Shown one piece after another: positions 57,771 to 64,000 of a stretch of DNA of 64,000 nucleotides (position 1 is the stretch's first letter; each line of letters opens with the position of its first letter). The position numbers and the translations under genes are program-made. The notes under the pieces are model-generated. The model was not told the origin of the DNA, did no database searches, and saw only the letters and a list, made by a program, of their open reading frames with translations. The stretch is taken from NCBI GenBank assembly GCA_035626515.1, contig DASPNM010000019.1:310001-374000 (forward strand). Direction: 5' to 3'. The stretch is from DASPNM01 sp035626515 (GTDB lineage Bacteria > Bacteroidota > Bacteroidia > Chitinophagales > Chitinophagaceae).

Positions 57771-60401
57771 ATGTTGAGCAGCGCAGAAATAAGAAAGGCT
57801 TTTTTGGAATTTTTCAGGGAGAAAAAACACGAAATCGTTCCTTCTGCGCCCATCGTTGTAAAAAACGATCCTACACTGATGTTCACGAATGCCGGGATGA
57901 ACCAGTTCAAAGATTATTTCCTGGGCAATAAGAAGCCTCCGTTTCGCCGCGTTGCCGACACGCAAAAATGTCTGCGCGTGAGTGGCAAGCACAACGATCT
58001 CGAAGAAGTGGGAGTGGATACCTATCATCACACAATGTTCGAGATGCTGGGAAACTGGAGCTTTGGCGATCCTGCTGATCCCACTTCGGGTTATTTCAAG
58101 AAAGAAGCCATTGCGTGGAGCTGGGAGCTGCTTACCAAAGTCTACGGCATCCCGGCCGACAGGTTGTACGTAACGGTATTCGGAGGTGATGAGAACGAAA
58201 AACTTCCGCGCGACGATGAGGCGATTTCGGAATGGAGCAAATGGGTGTCAGCCGACCGGATCCTATTGTTTGGCAAGAAGGATAATTTCTGGGAGATGGG
58301 CGACACCGGTCCCTGTGGGCCCTGCACCGAGATTCACTTTGATGCGCGGCCGGACGCGAATAACGATGCACATGCGCTCGTGAACCACGACGGGACGGGC
58401 CAGGTGGTTGAGATCTGGAACAACGTATTCATCCAGTTCAACCGGCTGCGGGATGGCAAGTTGGAACTGTTGCCCGCGCGCCATGTGGATACGGGCATGG
58501 GACTGGAGCGGCTGGTGCGCGTGTTGCAGCAAAAGGATTCCAACTACGACACCGATATTTTCTCAGGCCTGATTGAAGCAACGGAAAAGATTACTGCATT
58601 GAAATATGACGGCGGCGAAACCAGGAAAGCCATCGCTTTCCGGGTCGTGGCCGATCACATCCGCGCGATTGCATTCACTATTGCGGACGGACAATTGCCT
58701 TCGAATACCGGCGCGGGCTACGTGATCCGCCGGATCCTGCGCAGGGCCGTGCGTTATTATTATTCCTATCTGGGCTTCCGCCAGCCACTTCTGCACCAGT
58801 TGGTGCCGCAACTCGCAAGTGAGTTTAAAACTGTATTCCCGGAACTGGCACTGCAAACTGAGTTTGTTGCAAGAGTGATCCGCGAGGAAGAAGACGCTTT
58901 TTTGCGAACGCTGGACAAAGGGCTGAAGCGGATCGAAGACCTGCTTGCCACTTCCGGGAATACGATCAGTGGGGCCGGGGCTTTTGAACTCTACGATACG
59001 TACGGGTTTCCGATTGACCTGACGCGCCTGATTGCCGCGGAAAGAGGTGTTCGGATCGATGAAAAGGGTTTTGAAAAAGAAATGCAGGGGCAAAAGAAGC
59101 GAAGTCGTGCCGCCACTGCAGTCGATACGGAAGACTGGGTGGTGCTCACGGACGCTCCTACGCAATTCGTCGGCTACGACCAGCTGGAGACAAATACCCG
59201 TCTGTTGAGATACCGTAAGGTGACGGGTAAGGGCCAGCAGCATTACCAGGTGGTGCTCGCGGAAACTCCGTTTTACGCCGAGAGCGGCGGGCAGGTTGGA
59301 GATACCGGGATGCTGTATTTCGAAGACGAAAATATCCCGGTGCTGGATACCCGCAAGGAAAACGAGTTGATTTTGCATTATGTTCCGCAGCTTCCGGAAA
59401 GGCCTGAAGGAGGAGTGCGGGCGGTTGTAGACAGAGCAAAAAGAAAACAAACGGCAATCCATCATTCCGCGACCCACCTGCTGCATGCTGCGCTGAGATC
59501 GGTGCTCGGCAGGCACGTCTCGCAAAAAGGTTCGCTGGTCAACGCGGAATACCTGAGGTTCGACTTTTCACATTTTGGAAAAATGGATCCGGATGAACTG
59601 CTGCGCGTGGAGGGGCTGGTAAATGAAAAGATTCGCGAAAACATTCCCGTAGTGATCCGTTTCATGCCTAAAGAAGAGGCTTTGCAGATGGGAGCAATGG
59701 CTTTGTTCGGCGAAAAATACGGGGATGTCGTACGGGTCGTAATTATCGATCCCGGATATTCCGCAGAACTTTGCGGGGGCACGCATGTGGGTTCCACCGG
59801 AGAACTGGGCTTCTTCCGGATCGTTTCGGAATCGGCCATTGCGGCCGGCATACGCCGTGTGGAGGCGCTTTCCGGACAAAAGGCCGAGCAATATGTGCAG
59901 GAGCAGCTCTCACTGCTCGATAACATCTCCGCTTCCCTGAAGCAACCCAGGGAACTGGGCAAAGCCGTTGAAAATCTCCAGCAGGAAAACGCCCAGCTGA
60001 AAAAACATATTGAATCGCTCGAGGCGAGACAGCTTGTGGGCATTCGCAACGAGCTGCTGCAAAAGGATGAAATTATCGGCGGGATAAATTTCATCGGCGA
60101 CATCGTGGAAGTGGCCAATCCCGAAGCGCTCAAGAAGCTTTGTTTCGATCTCCGCAATCATGTACGGGATCATGTAGCTGTGCTGGCGGTCAACCTGGGA
60201 GGGAAACCGTATGTGGCCGTCGGTATTTCCGAAACCGTGGCGGCCGCCCGTAACCTCGACGCCGGAAAGATCATCAAAGAGAAAGTGGCTCCCCTTATCC
60301 AGGGCGGGGGCGGGGGACAGAAAACGCTGGCGACCGCAGGCGGGCAGGACGTGAGCCGGCTTCCCGAAGTGATTAATACTGTGCGCGCTTTGCTGGTGTA
60401 G
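57771..60401 (+). CDS. alaS: Alanine--tRNA ligase
   Basis: AlaS, 876 residues, charges tRNA-Ala in the cytoplasm. Class II core motifs are clear: FTNAGMNQFKDYFLG, HHTMFEMLGNWSFGD and ARHVDTGMGLERL. The editing domain has HSATHLLHAALR (zinc-binding HxxxH) and ELCGGTHV, with the third ligand Cys; the C-terminal DHHA1-type domain ends with GGGGGQKTLATAGG. Domain order and length are normal. The start MLSSAEIRKAFLEFFREK is standard. Preceded by a divergent promoter region shared with the M23 gene. Confidence 0.98.
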   Translation: MLSSAEIRKAFLEFFREKKHEIVPSAPIVVKNDPTLMFTNAGMNQFKDYFLGNKKPPFRRVADTQKCLRVSGKHNDLEEVGVDTYHHTMFEMLGNWSFGDPADPTSGYFKKEAIAWSWELLTKVYGIPADRLYVTVFGGDENEKLPRDDEAISEWSKWVSADRILLFGKKDNFWEMGDTGPCGPCTEIHFDARPDANNDAHALVNHDGTGQVVEIWNNVFIQFNRLRDGKLELLPARHVDTGMGLERLVRVLQQKDSNYDTDIFSGLIEATEKITALKYDGGETRKAIAFRVVADHIRAIAFTIADGQLPSNTGAGYVIRRILRRAVRYYYSYLGFRQPLLHQLVPQLASEFKTVFPELALQTEFVARVIREEEDAFLRTLDKGLKRIEDLLATSGNTISGAGAFELYDTYGFPIDLTRLIAAERGVRIDEKGFEKEMQGQKKRSRAATAVDTEDWVVLTDAPTQFVGYDQLETNTRLLRYRKVTGKGQQHYQVVLAETPFYAESGGQVGDTGMLYFEDENIPVLDTRKENELILHYVPQLPERPEGGVRAVVDRAKRKQTAIHHSATHLLHAALRSVLGRHVSQKGSLVNAEYLRFDFSHFGKMDPDELLRVEGLVNEKIRENIPVVIRFMPKEEALQMGAMALFGEKYGDVVRVVIIDPGYSAELCGGTHVGSTGELGFFRIVSESAIAAGIRRVEALSGQKAEQYVQEQLSLLDNISASLKQPRELGKAVENLQQENAQLKKHIESLEARQLVGIRNELLQKDEIIGGINFIGDIVEVANPEALKKLCFDLRNHVRDHVAVLAVNLGGKPYVAVGISETVAAARNLDAGKIIKEKVAPLIQGGGGGQKTLATAGGQDVSRLPEVINTVRALLV

Positions 60402-60488
60402 ATTGCCGGTCATCCCGGATTTTTCCCTCCGGCCACGCGGCAAGCTGTTTAACATTTCCGAAACATTTCGTAATTCCGGATTTGTCTT

Positions 60489-60496
60489 TATATTTG
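60489..60496 (+). promoter_or_regulatory. TAnnTTTG -7 element for the PDZ protein gene
   Basis: TATATTTG, perfect, 40 nt upstream of the ATG. Confidence 0.6.
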
Positions 60497-60536
60497 AACT
60501 ACGAAACTTAACGTAGTAACTAAAATTATTGAAATC

Positions 60537-61541
60537 ATGAAACAAGCCTTAAAGTCCCTCTCAACACTGGCGCTGGCTTTGGCCCTGGTGCTGCCCGTAT
60601 CCCTCCTGGCGCAGAAAGAGGACAAGGATAAGGAGGCGAAAGAAAAGAATGATGTCGAACAGATCATTATCACCCGGAAGGGAGATAAGAGCGAGAAGGT
60701 CGTCATTGAACTGAACGGGGAAAAAGTGATCGTGAACGGCAAAGAAGTAAAGGACAAGGACGGAGATGTAACGGTGAACCGGATGAAGTTCAAGGAGCTG
60801 AATGCGCTTACCCGCTATCCCCGTACGATACGTGGGGGCGACGCGATGACCTTCTTCAGTGAGGATGCCAATCGCGCGATGCTGGGCGTCGTGACTGAAA
60901 AAACCGAGGAAGGCCTCGAGATCCAGGATGTGACGAAGGAGAGCGCTGCCGAAAAGGCTGGCTTAAAACCAAACGACGTGATCACGAAGATTAACGACAA
61001 GGCGGTGAGCACTCCCGACGAGCTGTCCGAACTGATCCGCAAGCAAAAGCCGGGTGATAAGGTAACGGTTACCTACCTGCGCGATAAGAAAGAGAACAAG
61101 GTGACCGCCGAACTCACCAAATGGAAAGGCGTGAATGCGTGGACTATGGGTCCGGACGGCCAGTTCAAGATCGACCTCGGCCATATGGATTTTGAAAAAA
61201 TAATTCCGAAGGTGCAGGTTCCGCGTGTGCCGGGTCACGATTTTAACTGGAGCTGGACAAATTCACCGAAGCTTGGCCTGTCGATCCAGGACACCGACGA
61301 CGGCAAGGGAGTGAAAGTAGTTGGAGTGGGAGATGAAAGCAATGCCGAAAAAGCGGGGATCAAAGAAGATGATGTGATCCTGGAGGTTAACGGTAAGGCG
61401 GTGAATGGTGTCGATGAAATGACAAAGATCATTCGCGAAAGCAAGGATAAGGTGTCGGTGATGTTGAAATTATCCCGTGCAGGCAAGACCCAGAATGTGG
61501 AAGTAAAGATGCCGAGGAGGATCAGGACTGCTGACCTCTAA
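60537..61541 (+). CDS. Secreted protein with two PDZ domains and no protease domain
   Basis: A 334-residue secreted protein: signal peptide to about residue 23 (VSLLAQ), a highly charged linker (KEDKDKEAKEKND), a short beta region, then two PDZ domains, about residues 115-200 (VTKESAAEKAGLKPNDVITKIND) and about 240-325 (GDESNAEKAGIKEDDVILEVNG). No serine- or metalloprotease domain is present. PDZ domains bind C-termini or extended strands, so it is probably an adaptor or substrate receptor in the periplasm. It is monocistronic between its own promoter and a terminator. Confidence 0.85.
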   Translation: MKQALKSLSTLALALALVLPVSLLAQKEDKDKEAKEKNDVEQIIITRKGDKSEKVVIELNGEKVIVNGKEVKDKDGDVTVNRMKFKELNALTRYPRTIRGGDAMTFFSEDANRAMLGVVTEKTEEGLEIQDVTKESAAEKAGLKPNDVITKINDKAVSTPDELSELIRKQKPGDKVTVTYLRDKKENKVTAELTKWKGVNAWTMGPDGQFKIDLGHMDFEKIIPKVQVPRVPGHDFNWSWTNSPKLGLSIQDTDDGKGVKVVGVGDESNAEKAGIKEDDVILEVNGKAVNGVDEMTKIIRESKDKVSVMLKLSRAGKTQNVEVKMPRRIRTADL

Positions 61542-61567
61542 AATCAGTTTTCTCTTGTGACATCTGG

Positions 61568-61596
61568 CAGGCTCCCAACGGGGGCCTGTTCTGTTT
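61568..61596 (+). terminator. Rho-independent terminator after the PDZ protein gene
   Basis: CAGGCTCCC, AAC, GGGGGCCTG (one T-G wobble in the stem), followed by TTCTGTTTT. Separates the PDZ gene from gatB. Confidence 0.7.
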
Positions 61597-61622
61597 TAAC
61601 AGCGATTGCCTCTCAAAACGGC

Positions 61623-61630
61623 TAATTTTG
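61623..61630 (+). promoter_or_regulatory. TAnnTTTG -7 element abutting gatB
   Basis: TAATTTTG, perfect, ending 6 nt before the GTG at 61637. Its last three bases form the TTG that would otherwise be read as a start. A TTG lies 14 nt upstream, shorter than the usual spacing. Confidence 0.6.
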
Positions 61631-61636
61631 GCGCCT

Positions 61637-63091
61637 GTGCAGCCGGATGCGACATACGAAACCATAGTGGGGCTGGAAGTGCATGTGCGGCTGCTCACAA
61701 ACTCCAAGCTTTTCAGCTCCGACGCGAACAGTTTTGGAAAAGAGCCGAACAGTCATGTTTCCCCTATCACGCTTGCCCATCCGGGAACCTTGCCGAAACT
61801 GAACCGAATGGCCGTAGTTTATGCCGTGAGGCTCGGACTGGCCTGCCGTTGCGACATTGCGGCTCAAAGTTATTTCGCCCGAAAAAATTATTTCTACCCC
61901 GATTTGCCGAAAGGTTATCAAATTTCGCAGCACAGCGCACCGATTTGCAACGGGGGATCGCTCGTAATCAATATTGCTGGCCGGCAGAAGCTTATTCGAA
62001 TACACCACATTCACCTGGAAGAAGACGCCGGAAAAAGCATTCACGATCTTGACCCAAACCACAGCTGTCTCGATTTTAACCGCGCGGGAACTCCGCTTGT
62101 GGAACTCGTTACGGAACCCGATCTGAGAAGCGGTGAAGAGGCGCATGCATTCCTCGTGGCGCTACGAAAGCTCGTTCGTTATCTGGGCATCAGCAACGGC
62201 AACATGGAAGAGGGAAGCCTTCGTTGCGATGCAAACATTTCGGTTCGTAAAAAGGGTGACGCGCAGCTCGGCACACGCGTGGAAATCAAAAACCTGAATT
62301 CAATGCGGCACGTGCGGACCGCGGTGGACAACGAAGCACTACGACTGGCTATGTTCTTGCGCGACGGAAAGCCGGTCCTCCAGGAAACCCGCGGGTTTGA
62401 TGCCCGAATGGGACAAAGTTTTTCGCTGCGCGAAAAGGAAGAAGCAGAAGATTACCGCTATTTCCCCGATCCCGATCTGCCGCCATTCCGTCTCACGCGC
62501 GAATTCATTGACGAAATTCGAGGGTCTATCCCGGTCCTGGAGCAGAACCGGGTGGAACGTTACCGCGCCGAATTGGGACTTTCGGAATACGACGCGGCGC
62601 AACTGGCCGACGATCGCCCCTTCTCAGATTATTTTGAAGCAATCCTGGCCGAAGGAAACTCAGACGCCAAGAGTGCGGCTAACTGGATGCTGGGGCCGGT
62701 CAGGACGTGGCTGAACGAAAATAATTTTGACATTGATGCTTTCCCGGTCTCCCCGGCCGGGATCTCACGGCTGATCGCGCTGGTGAATGCCGGACAGGTC
62801 AGCCATTCGGTTGCGAGTTCAAAGTTGTTCGCCGCCCTGATTGCGGAGCCCGCCCGCGACCCGGAGCAAATTGCCAGGGAGCAATACCTGCTGATGCGGT
62901 CGGATGTTGCGGAGCTGGAGTCGGTGGCCGAGAGGGTGCTCCAGGCTTTTCCGGAGAAGGTACAGCAATACCGGCGCGGAAAAAAAGGATTACTGGCTAT
63001 GTTTGTGGGGGAGGTCATGAAGCGAACCGGTGGCACTGCCGATCCCGGGATGGTGAACCGGATACTTCTGCAAAAACTGAATCTTAAATAA
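61637..63091 (+). CDS. gatB: Aspartyl/glutamyl-tRNA(Asn/Gln) amidotransferase subunit B
   Basis: GatB, 484 residues, with GatA and GatC converts Glu-tRNA-Gln (and Asp-tRNA-Asn) to the amidated form. It has the ETIVGLEVHVRL start, LAHPGTLPKLN, HLEEDAGKSIHD, DFNRAGTPLVELVTEPD and the YqeY-like C-terminal domain ending GGTADPGMVNRILLQKL. The GTG at 61637 is preferred to the TTG at 61628, because the latter lies inside the promoter element; either is compatible with the protein. gatA and gatC are not in the window. The next gene, a TlpA-like lipoprotein, begins 7 nt downstream. Confidence 0.95.
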   Translation: MQPDATYETIVGLEVHVRLLTNSKLFSSDANSFGKEPNSHVSPITLAHPGTLPKLNRMAVVYAVRLGLACRCDIAAQSYFARKNYFYPDLPKGYQISQHSAPICNGGSLVINIAGRQKLIRIHHIHLEEDAGKSIHDLDPNHSCLDFNRAGTPLVELVTEPDLRSGEEAHAFLVALRKLVRYLGISNGNMEEGSLRCDANISVRKKGDAQLGTRVEIKNLNSMRHVRTAVDNEALRLAMFLRDGKPVLQETRGFDARMGQSFSLREKEEAEDYRYFPDPDLPPFRLTREFIDEIRGSIPVLEQNRVERYRAELGLSEYDAAQLADDRPFSDYFEAILAEGNSDAKSAANWMLGPVRTWLNENNFDIDAFPVSPAGISRLIALVNAGQVSHSVASSKLFAALIAEPARDPEQIAREQYLLMRSDVAELESVAERVLQAFPEKVQQYRRGKKGLLAMFVGEVMKRTGGTADPGMVNRILLQKLNLK

Positions 63092-63097
63092 GCACTG

Positions 63098-64000
63098 ATG
63101 GAAAGAGGAATAAAACTATTGGTCGTATTGAGCCTGCTCGTTGCCTGTGAAAAGAAGGACAAGGATAGTTTCGAGGTTAAAGGGAAGATCACGAACAGCA
63201 GCGCGAAGATGATTTACTTGGAAGAAATACCGGTGGCGACGATGCAGAACCTGGTCGTCGACTCCGCCGAACTGGATGAGCATGGGAACTATTCGCTCCA
63301 AACAACAATGCAGGAAGCTACGATCTACAATCTTCGGCTTGACCGCAGCGTCTATCCCATGGCAGCGGTTTTGAACGACGTGCCGAAAGTGACCGTGAAT
63401 GCGGAATTCAAACCGGGCAGTGAGTTCGCGGAAAGCTACGAGGTAAAGGGCTCCGATGCCAGCCGGCAGATGAAGGATTTTATGATCGCTTTCAACAACC
63501 GCCTGCAACAAATTTTTCTCAATGATCAGAAAGCAGATTCTGCGCGGCAGCACGCTGGATCCGACAGCGCGGTCGCTGCCCTCGAGAGCAGTTCGGCGCA
63601 GATCGCCGCCGCGATTCAGACGCTCACGCGGGAAGCCATTGAAAAATCGAAGAATCCGGCACTCACAATGTTTCAGCTCGGCTATTACCAGTCCACCGCG
63701 AACAATCCCGCTTTTGGGCTTCAGCCTTTCAGCAACGAAGAAGTGGCCGCGATTGTGAAAAAGCTGGCGAGTGAATTTCCCGCGCATCAGGGAATCGCTT
63801 CGATAAAATCGGTTTTTGATCAGCAAACGCAAAATGCGCAGGGCCTGGTAGGACAACAGGCTCCGGAGATTTCACTTCCTGATGTGAACGGAAACCCGGT
63901 TAAGCTGAGTTCGCTTCGCGGGAAATACGTGCTTGTCGATTTCTGGGCAAGCTGGTGCGCGCCCTGCCGCAAGGAAAATCCCAACGTGGTAGCCGCCTGG
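63098..64000 (+). CDS. TlpA-like thioredoxin-domain lipoprotein, DUF4369 type (cut by window edge)
   Basis: The first 301 codons of a predicted lipoprotein, open at the right edge. The lipobox LVAC puts the lipid Cys at residue 17. Residues about 25-130 are a beta-rich DUF4369-like domain (FEVKGKITNSSAKMIYLEE), followed by a helical linker and the start of a TlpA/ResA thioredoxin domain with LSSLRGKYVLVDFWASWCAPCRKENP; the CxxC is present. Such proteins reduce disulfides in the periplasm or outer membrane and are common in Bacteroidota. It follows gatB by 6 nt and is likely co-transcribed. Confidence 0.85.
   Translation, partial: MERGIKLLVVLSLLVACEKKDKDSFEVKGKITNSSAKMIYLEEIPVATMQNLVVDSAELDEHGNYSLQTTMQEATIYNLRLDRSVYPMAAVLNDVPKVTVNAEFKPGSEFAESYEVKGSDASRQMKDFMIAFNNRLQQIFLNDQKADSARQHAGSDSAVAALESSSAQIAAAIQTLTREAIEKSKNPALTMFQLGYYQSTANNPAFGLQPFSNEEVAAIVKKLASEFPAHQGIASIKSVFDQQTQNAQGLVGQQAPEISLPDVNGNPVKLSSLRGKYVLVDFWASWCAPCRKENPNVVAAW

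Noticed and set aside
60402..60450. Possible terminator after alaS
   Set aside because: GCCGG and CCGGC are separated by about 19 nt and no T-run follows the second arm; too weak to call.
1..64000. CRISPR arrays, prophage, IS elements, toxin-antitoxin or polymorphic-toxin loci
   Set aside because: No regularly spaced repeats, transposase or integrase motifs, or paired small toxin/antitoxin genes were seen; gene order and composition are uniform.

Overview
This 64 kb window looks like chromosomal backbone of a Bacteroidota bacterium, most likely a Chitinophagaceae-like member. That placement is inferred from gene content and signals, not from a 16S gene. The evidence is the gliding-motility pair gldE-gldD behind ssb, a RicT/PSP1 protein with the Cys-rich N-terminus seen in Bacteroidota, DUF3109 and DUF3857 families, a CarB without its C-terminal regulatory domain, a 31-codon AURKAIP1/COX24-type basic protein, and many copies of the Bacteroidota promoter element TAnnTTTG in front of genes. 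Base composition appears moderately GC-rich. I found no rRNA, tRNA, insertion sequence, prophage, CRISPR array or toxin-antitoxin locus. Both ends cut genes.

Layout. 1-9.1 kb: a cut NAD-dependent epimerase, a 3-hydroxyacyl-CoA dehydrogenase, three tandem small membrane paralogues closed by a terminator, pheS, a TonB-dependent receptor, an arginase-fold protein with an eroded metal site, and mutL. 9.2-16.1 kb: a small lipoprotein, a large secreted GH3/serine-hydrolase fusion, ricT, holB and a glutathione peroxidase. 16.1-23.9 kb: a beta-helix lipoprotein, comF, radA, a 459-bp structured noncoding gap, a membrane zinc protease, and the chain HU - TPR protein - 31-aa basic protein - RNase G. 24-27.6 kb: mutY, ssb, gldE, gldD. 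27.6-34.9 kb: a single-TM Pro/Lys-rich protein, a DUF2306 membrane protein, a DUF3109 Cys-cluster protein, lutB, a deacetylase-like protein, a DMT transporter and purH.

35-45.3 kb: two adjacent DUF3857/transglutaminase-fold secreted proteins (one with an intact catalytic triad, one without), then comEC, a DinB protein, carB and a lipoprotein read leftward. 45.4-57.6 kb: an M23 peptidase, a Bcp peroxiredoxin, a DUF5777 barrel, birA, rsfS, ftsH, lutC, an LpxH-type phosphoesterase, a secreted propeller-like protein, an MscS channel, a thioredoxin-fold protein, a MerR regulator and a second M23 peptidase. 57.7-64 kb: alaS, a secreted two-PDZ protein, gatB and a cut TlpA-like lipoprotein.

Most genes are housekeeping: DNA repair and replication (mutL, mutY, ssb, radA, holB), translation (pheS, alaS, gatB, rsfS), envelope maintenance (GH3 fusion, M23 peptidases, LpxH, FtsH), nucleotide synthesis (purH, carB) and lactate oxidation (lutB and lutC, separated by about 22 kb). 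The most consistent unusual signal is regulatory: about twenty genes carry a perfect TAnnTTTG element upstream, and for several the element ends only 4-11 nt before the start codon, implying leaderless or nearly leaderless mRNAs and correcting some start calls. I did not find a clear new multi-gene system. The best leads are the pseudo-arginase, the paired active/inactive transglutaminase-like proteins, and the hairpin-rich gap upstream of radA.
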